Origin: DASSUW01 sp963759375
GTDB taxonomy: Bacteria > Actinomycetota > Thermoleophilia > Solirubrobacterales > Solirubrobacteraceae
Assembly: GCA_963759375.1 (NCBI GenBank)
Contig: CAVWYY010000004.1
Coordinates: forward strand, 186,001-250,000
Reading direction: 5' to 3'
Length of the DNA: 64,000 nt
Positions 1 through 8,540 of the stretch are shown here, piece after piece. Below the pieces are notes generated by a model. That model was not told where the DNA came from, made no database searches, and saw only the letters and a program-made list of their open reading frames with translations. The first letter of the stretch is position 1; every line of letters begins with the position of its first letter. Made by a program: the position numbers and the translations under genes.

Positions 1-1
1 C

Positions 2-205
2 CAGCCGCGGCTGATCGACGCGATGCAGGATCTGCTCGAGGACGAGACCGCGGCGGGCCGGCTCGACCTGCCGGTCGACCTGCGCGAGGTCGCCTACGTG
101 ATCGTGCGGCTGATCGAGTCCTACACGTACCTGGACCTGATCACCGGGGAGGAGCCCGACGCCCGCCGCGCCGAGCCGATACTGCGGCTACTGCTGCGCG
201 ACTGA
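2..205 (+). CDS. TetR-family regulator, C-terminal fragment (QsdR-like)
   Basis: The reading frame is open through the left edge of the window, so only about the last 67 residues are present and the DNA-binding helix-turn-helix lies outside. The visible part, with ELREVAYVIVRLIESYTYLDLITGEE-like content around residues 25-50, matches the ligand-binding C-terminal domain of QsdR-type TetR regulators, where an AYVxVRxxES stretch followed by a DLITGEEPD segment is typical. It would bind a small effector and control neighbouring genes. The stop codon lies inside the 3' end of the convergent aldo/keto reductase gene, an 18-base tail-to-tail overlap. Family assignment from this fragment is fairly good; target and ligand are unknown. 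Confidence 0.7.
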   Translation, partial: QPRLIDAMQDLLEDETAAGRLDLPVDLREVAYVIVRLIESYTYLDLITGEEPDARRAEPILRLLLRD

Positions 206-904
206 CTCGTCCGACTCGAGCACGGCCAGGTTCTCGCGCAGGTGCTCGATCGACAGCGTGCCAGGGATCGGCAGGATCACCGGCGAGCGGCGCAGCAGCC
301 AGGCGAGCTTGACCGCGTTCGGGGTTCCGTCATCGCCGCGGAGCGGGAAGTACGGCACGAACGGGATCCGCTCGCGCTCGCAGAAGTCCACGACGTCATC
401 GGACTCCCGTGCCGCGCGGCTGTAGCGGTTCTGCACGGCGGCGACCGGCACGATCGCGCGCGCCCGCCCGATCTGCGCCACGCTCACGTCGGAGAGCCCG
501 ACGTGGCGGATCGCGCCGCGGTCGACGTAGGCCTTGATCGCGCCCAGGCTCTCCTCCAGCGGCGTCTGCGGATCGACCCGGTGCAGGTAGTAGAGGTCGA
601 TCGCCTCGACCCGCAGCGACTGCAGGCTCTGCTCGATCTGTCTCGTGAGCACCTCCGGCCGCCCTTCGCCCGGTCGGTACCCGCCCTTGGTGGCGACGAG
701 CACGTCGCCGGCGCTGCCCTCGAGCGCCTCACCGATGGCGCGCTCGCTCTCGCCGCCGGTGTAGAGGTGTGCGGTGTCGATGTGTCGCACGCCCGCGGCG
801 ACCGCCTCGCGGACGAACGTCACGTGCTCGCGGGCGGTGGTGAGGCGATTCGTGCCCAGGCCGATGCGGGGGACATCGAAGCCGGCAAGTCGGAAGGTGC
901 TCAC
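188..904 (-). CDS. Aldo/keto reductase
   Basis: A 238-residue NADPH-dependent oxidoreductase of the aldo/keto reductase superfamily, cytoplasmic, reducing an aldehyde or ketone. The catalytic tetrad is visible as D43, Y48, K73 and H108, in the contexts HIDTAHLY, ATKGG and YYLHRVD. The C-terminal PIPGT segment is the usual cofactor phosphate-binding region. It starts at GTG. The protein is shorter than the usual 280-330 residues because several loops are trimmed, as in small actinobacterial members. It begins 16 bases after the stop of the siderophore-interacting reductase on the same strand, so it may be the last gene of the iron operon, but nothing in its sequence ties it to iron. Substrate unknown. 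Confidence 0.88.
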   Translation of the reverse strand: MSTFRLAGFDVPRIGLGTNRLTTAREHVTFVREAVAAGVRHIDTAHLYTGGESERAIGEALEGSAGDVLVATKGGYRPGEGRPEVLTRQIEQSLQSLRVEAIDLYYLHRVDPQTPLEESLGAIKAYVDRGAIRHVGLSDVSVAQIGRARAIVPVAAVQNRYSRAARESDDVVDFCERERIPFVPYFPLRGDDGTPNAVKLAWLLRRSPVILPIPGTLSIEHLRENLAVLESDESVAQQ

Positions 905-920
905 GCCCCACAGGCTAGGA

Positions 921-1661
921 CTACCAGTCCTCCTCCGGAGTGGTGTCGAGCTTCCAGTAGCCGAGCACCTGCACGGCGCCGCGCGCGAACCGCCGCTGTG
1001 CGCGCACGTGCTCGCGGACCTGCTTCATCTGGAGCGCCTCGCCGCCGCCCCACACGGTGCCCGGCCCGCCCGGGAGCTCGACGTCGCGGGCCGCGTCGAC
1101 GAGCGCGTCCGGGGCGACCCAGCGGAGGTCCGCGTCGGCGCGGGTGTCCACCTCCTGCGGCTCGCGCCCGCCGGCGAGCGCGATCGCGCGGTGGCCGGGC
1201 GGGAGCGTCTCGAGGATGGCCAGCAGGGCGGGGATGCCAGTCTCGTCGGCCACGAGCAGTGACCAGTCGAAGCCACCGGCGCCCTTCCAGTGGAGCCGCG
1301 GGCCGGCGAAGCCGACGGTGTCGCCCGGCTTCGCGCGCTCGGCCCAGGCGGCCGCGCGCCCGAGGTCGCCGTGCAGGAAGAAGTCGACGTCGATCTCCGC
1401 GCGCTCGGGCCGGTAGGCGCGGACCGAGTAGTTGCGCCAGTGCTGCTCGGGGCGGCCGGCCGGAAACCGCCAGCGGCGGAGCGGGAGCACGAGCTCCTCG
1501 TCGTCGTCGCACCAGCCGAGCGTGACGATCTCGCCGGGCTCCTCGACGCCGAAGTCGGCGAACGCCGGGTGGCTGAGCGTGAAGCGCGCCATGCTCGGCG
1601 TGATCGCCGCGATCGCCGTGACCTCGGCGATGCCGGTGTGCAGCGGGAACGGCCGGGTCAC
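921..1661 (-). CDS. Siderophore-interacting protein (FAD ferric-siderophore reductase)
   Basis: A 246-residue flavin reductase of the siderophore-interacting protein (ViuB/YqjH) family, which reduces Fe(III) bound to siderophore in the cytoplasm so that iron is released. The N-terminal FAD-binding barrel carries HWRNYSVRAYRP, the family version of the flavin-binding RxYT/S motif, followed by DFFLHGDLG and a PGDTVGFAGPR loop. The C-terminal half is the SIP domain, with LLVADETGIPALLAILETLP and an ending in GYWKLDTTPEEDW, a common SIP terminus. The GTG start overlaps the TGA of the ABC ATPase by 4 bases, so translation is probably coupled. Its position at the end of an iron-permease operon supports the assignment. 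Confidence 0.92.
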   Translation of the reverse strand: MTRPFPLHTGIAEVTAIAAITPSMARFTLSHPAFADFGVEEPGEIVTLGWCDDDEELVLPLRRWRFPAGRPEQHWRNYSVRAYRPERAEIDVDFFLHGDLGRAAAWAERAKPGDTVGFAGPRLHWKGAGGFDWSLLVADETGIPALLAILETLPPGHRAIALAGGREPQEVDTRADADLRWVAPDALVDAARDVELPGGPGTVWGGGEALQMKQVREHVRAQRRFARGAVQVLGYWKLDTTPEEDW

Positions 1662-2449
1662 GGCACGCGCACCCCGCTCCCGCGCGGGATCACCAGCGGC
1701 GTCCCGGCCTCGGGGTCCTCCACGATCCGGCACGGCAGGCCGAACACCGTCTCCACCAGCTCGGCGGTGACGATCTCGGCCGGCGGCCCCTCGGCGAGGA
1801 TGGCGCCGTCGCGCATCGCCACCAGGTGCGTCGCGTAGCGGCACGCCTGGTTGAGGTCGTGCAGCACTGCGACGAGCGTCCGCCCATCGGCGTGCAGCTG
1901 CGCACACAGGTCCATCACCTCGACCTGGTGGGCGATGTCGAGGAACGTCGTCGGCTCGTCGAGCAGCAGGATCGGCGTCTGCTGCGCGAGCGCCATGGCC
2001 AGCCACACGCGCTGGCGCTGCCCGCCGGAGAGCTCGTCGACGATCCGGTCGGCGAGGTCCTGCACCTGGGTCGCCGCCATCGCCTCGGCCACCGCGCGCT
2101 CGTCGTCGCGCGACCACTGCCGCAGCAGCCGCTGGTGCGGGTAGCGGCCGCGGGCGACGAGGTCGGCGACCGTGATCCCGTCCGGCGCCGTCGAGCTCTG
2201 CGGCAGCAGCCCGAGCTCGCGGGCGACCTCCTTCGATGGGCGCGAGGTGATCAGCTCGCCGTCGAGGTACACGCCGCCGCGGCGCGGCTTGAGCAGACGG
2301 GCGAGCGCGCGCAGCAGCGTCGTCTTCCCGCACGCGTTGGGGCCGACGATCACGGTGAACGCGCCGTCGGGGATCGCCACCGCGAGGCGCTCGGCCACGA
2401 CCCGGCGGTCGTAGGCCAGCTCGAGGTCGTCGCCGAGCAGGCGGGTCAT
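1658..2449 (-). CDS. Iron-siderophore ABC transporter, ATP-binding protein (FecE/FepC-like)
   Basis: A 263-residue ATPase that powers ferric-siderophore import. Walker A is GPNACGKTT at residues 36-44, the ABC signature is LSGGQRQRVWLA, Walker B is ILLLDEPT, and the H-loop is HDLN. The FepC-type spacing, QSS after the first strand (Q-loop) and the C-terminal VFGLPCRIV/PLVIPRG tail are typical of iron-siderophore members. It overlaps the upstream permease by ATGA and the downstream reductase by GTGA, both 4 bases, so the genes are co-transcribed and probably translationally coupled. No substrate-binding lipoprotein is encoded in this operon; it must be elsewhere. Confidence 0.95.
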   Translation of the reverse strand: MTRLLGDDLELAYDRRVVAERLAVAIPDGAFTVIVGPNACGKTTLLRALARLLKPRRGGVYLDGELITSRPSKEVARELGLLPQSSTAPDGITVADLVARGRYPHQRLLRQWSRDDERAVAEAMAATQVQDLADRIVDELSGGQRQRVWLAMALAQQTPILLLDEPTTFLDIAHQVEVMDLCAQLHADGRTLVAVLHDLNQACRYATHLVAMRDGAILAEGPPAEIVTAELVETVFGLPCRIVEDPEAGTPLVIPRGSGVRVP

Positions 2450-3474
2450 ACGCGGCTCCTGCCGCTGAACAGCAGCCAGCCGAGATAGGCGCCGCCGACC
2501 GCGCCGGTGACGACGCCGACCGGCAGGTCGATGTCGAGCACGCGCTGCGCGAGCAGATCGCTCGCCGACAGCAGCAGCGCGCCCATCAGCGCGGCGGGGA
2601 TGATGCCGGGCGCGGCGGACCCGGTGAGCCGGCGCGCCAGCTGCGGCGCCGCCAGAGCGACGAACGCGATCGGCCCGGCGGATGCGGTGCCGACGGCCAC
2701 GAGCGCCACGGCGACGAAGATCGCGCCGCCCTTCGAGCGCTCGGCCGGCACGCCGAGGGCGCGCGCCGCGTCGTCGCCCATCTCCAGCAGCGCCATCCTC
2801 CGCGAGAGGGCGAGCGCGGCCGGGAGCATCAGCGCGAGCGTGGCGGCCACCGGCCACACGTGCTCCCAGCCGCGGCCATTGAGGCTGCCGACGAGCCAGT
2901 GCGCGGCGGCGAACGCGTCGTCGCGGGTCGCGCGCGTGATCAGGTAGGCGTTGACCGACTCGAGCATCGCGCTGATGCCGATGCCGACGAGCACGAGCCG
3001 GTAGCCCTGGACGCCGTTGCGGAACGAGAGGACGTAGACGAGTGCGGCGGCGAGCACGCCGCCGGCGATCGACCCGAGGCCGATCTGCAGCGACGTTCCC
3101 CCGACCACGAGGATTACCAGCAGCGCGCCGGTCGCCGACCCCATCGTGAAGCCGATGATGTCCGGGCTCCCGAGCGGGTTGCGCGAGACGCTCTGGAAGA
3201 TCGCGCCGGAGACGCCGAACGACGCGCCGACGAGCACGCCGGTGAGCACGCGCGGCGCGCGCAGCGTCTCGACGATGAACGCGCTCGCCGGGTCGCCCTG
3301 GCCGACCAGCACGGCCAGCACGTCGCCGGGGGAGAGCGGGTAGTCGCCGGTGCCGAGGCTGGCGACCACGACCGCGAGCATGACGAGCGTCAGGACGATG
3401 CAGACCACGACCGGGCGCCGCGGCAGGAGCACCGAGATGCCGTCGCGCGGGGTGCGCAGGGCGAGCGTGGTCAC
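2446..3474 (-). CDS. Iron-siderophore ABC transporter permease (FecCD family, second subunit)
   Basis: A 342-residue integral membrane subunit of the FecCD/BtuC permease family with about nine to ten hydrophobic segments. Family hallmarks are visible: LRAPRVLTGVLVGASFGVSG and QSVSRNPLGSPDIIG near the first quarter, GDDAARALGVP (the coupling helix that meets the ATPase), and GPIAFVALAAPQLARRL towards the C terminus. It forms a heterodimer with the preceding permease to make the channel. The GTG start is chosen because it overlaps the upstream stop (GTGA) and removes a long non-homologous extension in the same frame. The open frame continues far upstream, but that part is only the antisense-like shadow of the neighbouring permease. 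Confidence 0.93.
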   Translation of the reverse strand: MTTLALRTPRDGISVLLPRRPVVVCIVLTLVMLAVVVASLGTGDYPLSPGDVLAVLVGQGDPASAFIVETLRAPRVLTGVLVGASFGVSGAIFQSVSRNPLGSPDIIGFTMGSATGALLVILVVGGTSLQIGLGSIAGGVLAAALVYVLSFRNGVQGYRLVLVGIGISAMLESVNAYLITRATRDDAFAAAHWLVGSLNGRGWEHVWPVAATLALMLPAALALSRRMALLEMGDDAARALGVPAERSKGGAIFVAVALVAVGTASAGPIAFVALAAPQLARRLTGSAAPGIIPAALMGALLLSASDLLAQRVLDIDLPVGVVTGAVGGAYLGWLLFSGRSRV

Positions 3475-4451
3475 AGCTGCGCCACCCGCCGGCGCCGCAC
3501 GAGCGCGATGAACACGGGCGCGCCGACCAGCGCGGTGACGATGCCGACCTCGAGCTCGGACGGGCGCACCACGACGCGGCCGATCACGTCGGCCCCGATC
3601 AGCAGGATCGGCGCGAACACGGCCGAGTAGGCGAGCACGTGCCGCTGGTCCGGGCCGGCGATCGCACGTGCGACGTGAGGGACCGTGAGGCCGACGAACG
3701 CAATCGGGCCGGCGACCGCGGTCGCGCCGCCGCACAGCAGCGTCACGGCCAGGGCGCCGAGCGCTCGCGTGCGCCCGATCGCGGCGCCGAGCGCGCGGCC
3801 GGCGTCGTCGCCGAGCGCGATCGCGTTGAGCGGCCGCGCGAGCGCGAGCGCGAGCACGCTGCCGGCGAGCAGGAACGGGCCGACCGCGGTGAGCACGCTC
3901 AGGTCGCGCCCGGCCAGCGCGCCGACCGACCAGAAGCGGAAGTCGTCGAACGCCAGCGGGTCGAGCAGGGTGACGCCGTTCACGAACGCGGTCAGCGCCG
4001 CCGCCACCGCGGTGCCGGCCAGCGCCAGGCGCACCGGCGTGGCGCCCGCCCGGCCGCGCGAGCCGAGCACGTAGACCACCACCGACGCCGCGGCCGCGCC
4101 GGCGAACGCGAACCACACGTACTCGGCCGGGCTCGCCAGGTGCAAGACGGCGATCGCGATCACGATCGCCGCGGCCGCGCCGGCGTCGACGCCGAGCAGC
4201 CCGGGGTCGGCGAGCGGGTTGCGCGTGAGCGCCTGCATGAGCGCGCCCGCCAGCCCGAGCGCGATCCCGACGGCAAGCCCGATGAGCAGGCGCGGGACCC
4301 GGACGTCGCGCACGATCGCCGCGGCGTCCGACCCGTCGTCATGCGTCAGCGCGCGCACGACCTCGTCGAGCGGGATCGGCTTGGCGCCGACCGCCAGGCT
4401 GACGAGCGCGACGAGCACCAGGAGAGCCAGGCCGGCGACGAGAGCGCGCAT
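3471..4451 (-). CDS. Iron-siderophore ABC transporter permease (FecCD family, first subunit)
   Basis: A 326-residue FecCD-type permease, first gene of the iron operon. It has an N-terminal signal-anchor-like segment, VRVPRLLIGLAVGIALGLAGALMQ, the conserved LTRNPLADPGLLGVDAGAA loop, GDDAGRALG as the coupling motif, and GPIAFVGLTVPHVAR late in the protein. About nine membrane spans are expected. The ATG is only two bases from an inverted repeat resembling an iron box, and no Shine-Dalgarno sequence is visible, so the mRNA may be leaderless. Together with the second permease and the ATPase it imports a ferric siderophore or haem-like ligand; the exact ligand cannot be read from sequence. Confidence 0.93.
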   Translation of the reverse strand: MRALVAGLALLVLVALVSLAVGAKPIPLDEVVRALTHDDGSDAAAIVRDVRVPRLLIGLAVGIALGLAGALMQALTRNPLADPGLLGVDAGAAAAIVIAIAVLHLASPAEYVWFAFAGAAAASVVVYVLGSRGRAGATPVRLALAGTAVAAALTAFVNGVTLLDPLAFDDFRFWSVGALAGRDLSVLTAVGPFLLAGSVLALALARPLNAIALGDDAGRALGAAIGRTRALGALAVTLLCGGATAVAGPIAFVGLTVPHVARAIAGPDQRHVLAYSAVFAPILLIGADVIGRVVVRPSELEVGIVTALVGAPVFIALVRRRRVAQL

Positions 4452-4453
4452 GA

Positions 4454-4469
4454 GTTAGGGAACCCTAAC
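4454..4469 (-). promoter_or_regulatory. Iron-box-like inverted repeat before the permease operon
   Basis: GTTAGGG-AA-CCCTAAC: two perfect 7-base arms around a 2-base centre, ending two bases from the permease start codon. TTAGG/CCTAA half-sites are characteristic of DtxR/IdeR/DmdR iron repressor operators in actinobacteria, although the arm spacing here is shorter than the canonical 19-base site. Its position over the likely transcription start suits repression by iron-loaded regulator. Inference from sequence and context only. Confidence 0.55.
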
Positions 4470-4512
4470 CCGTTTCGCGTATCAGGCGTCCCGCCACCGG
4501 CTCTGTGTTCAC

Positions 4513-6516
4513 ATGCCGAACATCCGCCTGAGAACGTGCGCCGCGCTCGCCGTCGCCGCGGCCGCGCTGTGTACGCCGCGCGCCGAGGCCTCGATTCCCG
4601 GCAACAACGGCTGGATCGCGTTCGACTCCCGCCGCGGCGCCGACAGCGACCTCTACCGGATCGCGCCCGACGGCACCCGCGAGAGCCGCCTGGCCGTCAG
4701 CGTCGCCGGCGCCAACGACGCCCGGCCGGCCTGGGCGCCGTGGCCGCGCTTCAGGGTGGAATCGAGCGTGACCGTCGATGGCAATGGCAACTTCAGCCTG
4801 TTCGGGACTGGTCTGGCCGGCGTCACGGCCGTCACCGTCGAAGGCAAGCCCGCGACGATCGACACCGTCGCGAGCAACGACGGGTCGCTCGTCTTCACGC
4901 CTCCTGCCGGCGCGACGCCCGACAGCGCGATCTGCGTGTCGAAGCCGGTTGGGCCGGGCGGGATGCTCGCGCGAGCGCATCCGACGAACGGCGCGCTCGC
5001 CAGCGCGCCGAGCGACTGCGACTCGCAGCCCCTCGCGTTCCAGAGCAACCGGTCGGGCGACTACGACGTCTGGCTGTACGACCCGGCATCGCCCATCGGT
5101 GCGCGCAACCCGATCGACCTGACGCCGTGGCGCGGGTCGCACGAGACGGCGCCGGTCTGGTCCTCGGGTGAGGGCCAGAAGGGGAACGCGGTGGAGTCCG
5201 TCCGCACGAAGCCGCTGCTCGCGTTCGCGAGCGACCGGTCCGGCAGTCGCGACATCTTCGTGATGGACCCGTCCAAGCCGCTCTCGGCTGCCAACCCCGC
5301 GCGCGTGACCAGCGATCCGGGTGACGACGCCAACCCCGAGTGGTCCGGTGACGGGCGCAACCTCGTCTTCGAGAGCGATCGCCGCGGGCCCAAGGACCTG
5401 TATGCCGTCGCGATCCCGGATGCCGGGAGACCGATCGCACCCGAGATGGGCGTCGTGCAACTGACCGACGACGAGCAGCCGAGCTTCGACCCCGCGTGGG
5501 CGTCGTTCGAGGGCGGCGGCAACGCGATCGCCTTCAGCGGGCCTGAGGACGGGACCGACTGCGAGCTCAACCTCGTCTCGGATCCGGACCGCTACAAGCC
5601 CCCATCGCTCGGCGCCCCGCAGTACACGCTCCCGGCGCCCGCATCCAAGGAGGACGCGGCCGCGTTCTCGCCGCACGGCTCCGGGCTCGCCTTCGCGTCC
5701 GTGCGCGGCGGGAACGAGGACCTCTACGTTCACAACCTGCCCAACCGCGACGTGCCCGGCTCGGACGTGATCACGAACCGGGTGACGCGCCATCCGGGCG
5801 CGGATCGCCATCCGAGTTGGCAGACGACCTACTTCGCCGCTCAGCTGCACCTGTTCAAGGTCGTCGGCCGCAAGAGCAAGCGGCACCGGCGCAAGCGCTC
5901 GGTCGCCGCGGTCGACGGGCGCCCGTGCTCGCAGCCGCCGTTCGCGCGCTTCACGGCCACGGCGAGCGGCCGGCAGGTGACGTTCGACGCGCGGAGCACG
6001 ACCGACGTGGACGGGCCCGTCGACCGCTACGAGTGGGATCTCGACGGCGACGGCCGGTTCGAGGCGTCCGGGCCGGTGGTCGGGCGCACGTACCCGGCGA
6101 AGGGCGCGAAGCCGGCGGTCCTGCGCGTCGTGGACCAGGACGGCGACGTGCGCCGGGTGCGGCGCAGCGTGTCGGTCGGCGACTGCACGCAGACCGGCAC
6201 AGCCGGGCGTGACGTCCTGGCCGGCACGCCGGGCCGCGACGTGCTCTGCGGCCGCGGCGGCAAGGACATCATCTACGGCGCGGGCGGCAACGACGTGCTG
6301 CGCGGTGGGAAGGGCGCCGACCGGCTGTTCGGCGAGGCCGGAAAGGACCGGATCGACGGCGGCGGCGGCCGTGACCGGATCAAGGGCGGTCGCGGGCGCG
6401 ACAAGATCGCCGCGCGCGACCGGCGGCGCGACGTGGTACGGGGCGGCGCCGGGCGCGACCGCGCGAAGACCGACCGGCGGCTCGACACCGTCCGCGGAGT
6501 GGAGGTGATCACGTGA
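4513..6516 (+). CDS. Secreted TolB-like propeller protein with TIG, PKD and RTX repeats
   Basis: A 667-residue exported protein. Residues 1-27 form a signal peptide ending near AEAS. Repeats of the TolB/WD40-like kind follow (SDLYRIAPDG, YDVWLYDP, RDIFVMDP, KDLYAVAIPD, EDLYVHNLP), making a beta-propeller. Between the first and later blades (about 78-145) is an IPT/TIG-like segment (FSLFGTGLAGVTAVTVEGKPA). A PKD domain spans about 475-555 (DVDGPVDRYEWDLDGDGRF). The C-terminal 105 residues carry GGxGxD-type calcium-binding nonapeptides (GAGGNDVLRGGKGADRLFG). The last repeats are Arg-rich and lose the pattern. It probably acts outside the cell as a binding or structural protein. The stop overlaps the GTG start of the next gene (GTGA), so the two are coupled. 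Confidence 0.85.
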   Translation: MPNIRLRTCAALAVAAAALCTPRAEASIPGNNGWIAFDSRRGADSDLYRIAPDGTRESRLAVSVAGANDARPAWAPWPRFRVESSVTVDGNGNFSLFGTGLAGVTAVTVEGKPATIDTVASNDGSLVFTPPAGATPDSAICVSKPVGPGGMLARAHPTNGALASAPSDCDSQPLAFQSNRSGDYDVWLYDPASPIGARNPIDLTPWRGSHETAPVWSSGEGQKGNAVESVRTKPLLAFASDRSGSRDIFVMDPSKPLSAANPARVTSDPGDDANPEWSGDGRNLVFESDRRGPKDLYAVAIPDAGRPIAPEMGVVQLTDDEQPSFDPAWASFEGGGNAIAFSGPEDGTDCELNLVSDPDRYKPPSLGAPQYTLPAPASKEDAAAFSPHGSGLAFASVRGGNEDLYVHNLPNRDVPGSDVITNRVTRHPGADRHPSWQTTYFAAQLHLFKVVGRKSKRHRRKRSVAAVDGRPCSQPPFARFTATASGRQVTFDARSTTDVDGPVDRYEWDLDGDGRFEASGPVVGRTYPAKGAKPAVLRVVDQDGDVRRVRRSVSVGDCTQTGTAGRDVLAGTPGRDVLCGRGGKDIIYGAGGNDVLRGGKGADRLFGEAGKDRIDGGGGRDRIKGGRGRDKIAARDRRRDVVRGGAGRDRAKTDRRLDTVRGVEVIT

Positions 6517-7049
6517 AGACCACGACCTCACGAGGGATCAAGCTCGGCACGATCGGCGCCGTGGTCGCGCTGCTCGTGGGCGTCGCGACCCTGTTCGACT
6601 TCTTCGAACGCACGGTTCGCGAGCCGGCGGCGGCGGCGATCGACAGTCGCATCCAGGGCGCGCGCCTCGAGCCGACGCGCCAGGCCCACGGAGAGTTCCT
6701 GCGCGAGCAGAAGGAGCCCGTGCGCGGCTACTCGCGGGCCGAGCTGCGCGAGGAGGGCCTGATCTACAGCGTTGACGTGCGACTGCGCGGCAGCCTCGGC
6801 GACACGCTGTACCTCCGGTACCGGCTGTACCGCTCCGAGGGCCGGCCGGTCCACGGGCCGCCGTACAACCAGCTCATCGGCCAGTACACGGCCAAGAACC
6901 AGGAGCATGCCCGCCGGTCGCCGTTCTGGCTCCCGTACCCGCCCCGCCCCGGCCGCTACTACGCGCGCTTCACGCTGCTCGACGACGAGCGCAAGCCGCT
7001 CGACGACGTCACCACGAAGACGTTCTCGATCGAAGACGTGCCGGCATGA
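6513..7049 (+). CDS. Membrane-anchored protein of unknown function
   Basis: A 178-residue protein that I do not recognise. A single hydrophobic helix at residues 10-30 (GTIGAVVALLVGVATLFDFF) anchors it with a short basic cytoplasmic tail. The remaining roughly 145 residues should be extracytoplasmic and rich in charged residues, with a probable beta-sandwich character in YSVDVRLRGSLGDTLYLRYRLY and RYYARFTLLDDERKPLDD. The GTG start overlaps the stop of the upstream secreted propeller protein by four bases. A joint surface role is an inference from this coupling alone. Confidence 0.75.
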   Translation: MKTTTSRGIKLGTIGAVVALLVGVATLFDFFERTVREPAAAAIDSRIQGARLEPTRQAHGEFLREQKEPVRGYSRAELREEGLIYSVDVRLRGSLGDTLYLRYRLYRSEGRPVHGPPYNQLIGQYTAKNQEHARRSPFWLPYPPRPGRYYARFTLLDDERKPLDDVTTKTFSIEDVPA

Positions 7050-7230
7050 GTTCGAGCTCGACCGACGGGCGATTCGTGAACGCCCCACTTCCGACCGGCG
7101 GGCGATGGGAGCCGCGCCGGGCGGGTGGCACTCTGTGGTCAGCGAGTGGGAACGGCGGCGCGCATATCGCATCTCTCCTCCTGCGACCCTGCGTCGTCAC
7201 CCGCTCGCGGAGCACGGCATAGGACGGGTC

Positions 7231-7270
7231 GGAGCCGGCGCCATGGACGAGGGGACCCCCAGGCGCCGGC
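7231..7270. terminator. Bidirectional hairpin between convergent genes
   Basis: GCCGGCGCC (7234-7242) pairs perfectly with GGCGCCGGC (7262-7270). The 19-base loop contains its own small GGGG-A-CCCC hairpin. It lies between the rightward membrane protein gene and the leftward FAD oxidase gene, the usual place for a shared terminator. No U-tract is evident, as is common in high-GC actinobacteria. The remaining 180 bases upstream of it, from 7050, show no gene. Confidence 0.5.
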
Positions 7271-7280
7271 ACCGGCCCGT

Positions 7281-8447
7281 CTACGTGCGCGCCATCCGCG
7301 GCGCGAACGCCCCCGCGACGAGCGCCAGCTGAGCCTCGATCGCCGCCGCCGACGCGGCATCGGCGGGCGTGCCCGCGGCGTACGTGAAGTGGCCGCGCCG
7401 CAGCGTCTCGAGCGCCCCGCTCGCGTGGCGGAGCTCCACGGTCGTCAGCGGCGACTGCGATCCCGGCCCGGCGACCGCCAGCAGCTCGTCGATCGCCTCG
7501 GGCGCCAGCTCACCGACCACGCCGTGGTCGGCCAGCCGCGCCTCCGGATGCGCTGACTCCATGTGCAGGTGGCCGAGCGCCGACGGCGGCACGATCGAGA
7601 ACGTGTCGAGCTCCGGGCGCAGCGCGCGCAGCGGCGCGAGCAGCTCGGAGGCCTCGTCCTGCGTGCCCAGATGGGCCGCCTCGACGACCGCGAACGACCG
7701 CCCGCGGACCAGCTCGGGCACGTCGTGGTTGCCGGCGAAGCGCATCAGCCGGGCGATCGAGGTCAGCTCCGCGGGCAGCGTCGCGGTCCACTCGTTCCAC
7801 GCGTGCATGACCTCGTCGGCGCGGTCGAACGAGAAGAACAGCGCGCCCGCGCAGAGGTCGTCGGCCTCGTGCAGCGCCAGCTCGACCGCGGTGATCACGC
7901 TGCCGGCGGGCAGCTCGCCGAGCGAGTCGATCCTGGCGTGCTCGCCGTCCGGCGTCACGATCTCGGCGCCGAGCACGCCGCGGCCGGCGACGCCGTGGCG
8001 GCGGGCCAGCCAGCCCATGCCGTCGCCGAGCACGTCGCCGATCACGCCGGCGCCGCGGGTGAAGCCGGCGGCGGGCGCGAGGCCGGTCAGCGAGGCGCGG
8101 TCGATCAGATCGGCCCAGCGGGCGCCCGCCCGGACGCGTGCGCGGTGCGTCCGGACGTCGATCTCGACGCCGCCGAGGGCGGTCGTGCGCAGCAGCATGG
8201 CGTCGCCGAGCGGGCCGGCCGTGGCCGCTCCATGACCCTGGGACTGGGCGACGACGCGCAGGCCGCGGTCGGCGGCGATGCGGACGGCGGCCGCCACGTC
8301 GCGGTCGTCGATCGGCAGCGCGACGAGCGCGGGCCGTTGGTCGACGGCGAGGTCGAACGCGCGGCGCGCGGCATCCCAGCCCAGGTCATCGGGCTCGAGG
8401 AGCGTGACGGTTGAGGCTTCCGTGCAGGCGATCATGGAGCGGAGCAT
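7281..8447 (-). CDS. FAD-binding oxidoreductase (FAD-linked oxidase, PCMH fold)
   Basis: A protein of about 388 residues with an N-terminal FAD_binding_4 (PCMH) domain: LVALPIDDRDVAAAVRIAADRGLRVVAQSQGHG, then GVEIDVRTHRARVRAGARWADLI and GFTRGAGVIGDVLGDGMGWL, the loops that wrap the FAD pyrophosphate. The His in SQGHG is a candidate for covalent FAD attachment, as in berberine-bridge-type enzymes, but the C-terminal berberine domain motif is not clear. The substrate half (about 200-388) is unassigned. The frame stays open to 8519; I chose the ATG at 8447 because GGAG precedes it and the upstream residues look non-conserved, while the ATG at 8435 is an alternative. Substrate unknown. Confidence 0.82.
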   Translation of the reverse strand: MLRSMIACTEASTVTLLEPDDLGWDAARRAFDLAVDQRPALVALPIDDRDVAAAVRIAADRGLRVVAQSQGHGAATAGPLGDAMLLRTTALGGVEIDVRTHRARVRAGARWADLIDRASLTGLAPAAGFTRGAGVIGDVLGDGMGWLARRHGVAGRGVLGAEIVTPDGEHARIDSLGELPAGSVITAVELALHEADDLCAGALFFSFDRADEVMHAWNEWTATLPAELTSIARLMRFAGNHDVPELVRGRSFAVVEAAHLGTQDEASELLAPLRALRPELDTFSIVPPSALGHLHMESAHPEARLADHGVVGELAPEAIDELLAVAGPGSQSPLTTVELRHASGALETLRRGHFTYAAGTPADAASAAAIEAQLALVAGAFAPRMART

Positions 8448-8540
8448 TTCGCTCCGGCGGACCGCCGCCATCGGGCGCGACCCCAAACTGTCACCCCCAA
8501 CTTCGGCCGCATCCCGCATTGGGGTGCGGCCAGCCGCACC

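Noticed and set aside
4454..4469. Telomere-like TTAGGG/CCCTAA sequence
   Set aside because: Only a single 16-base palindrome is present, next to an iron-transport gene. It is not a tandem repeat, and a repressor operator is the simpler reading.
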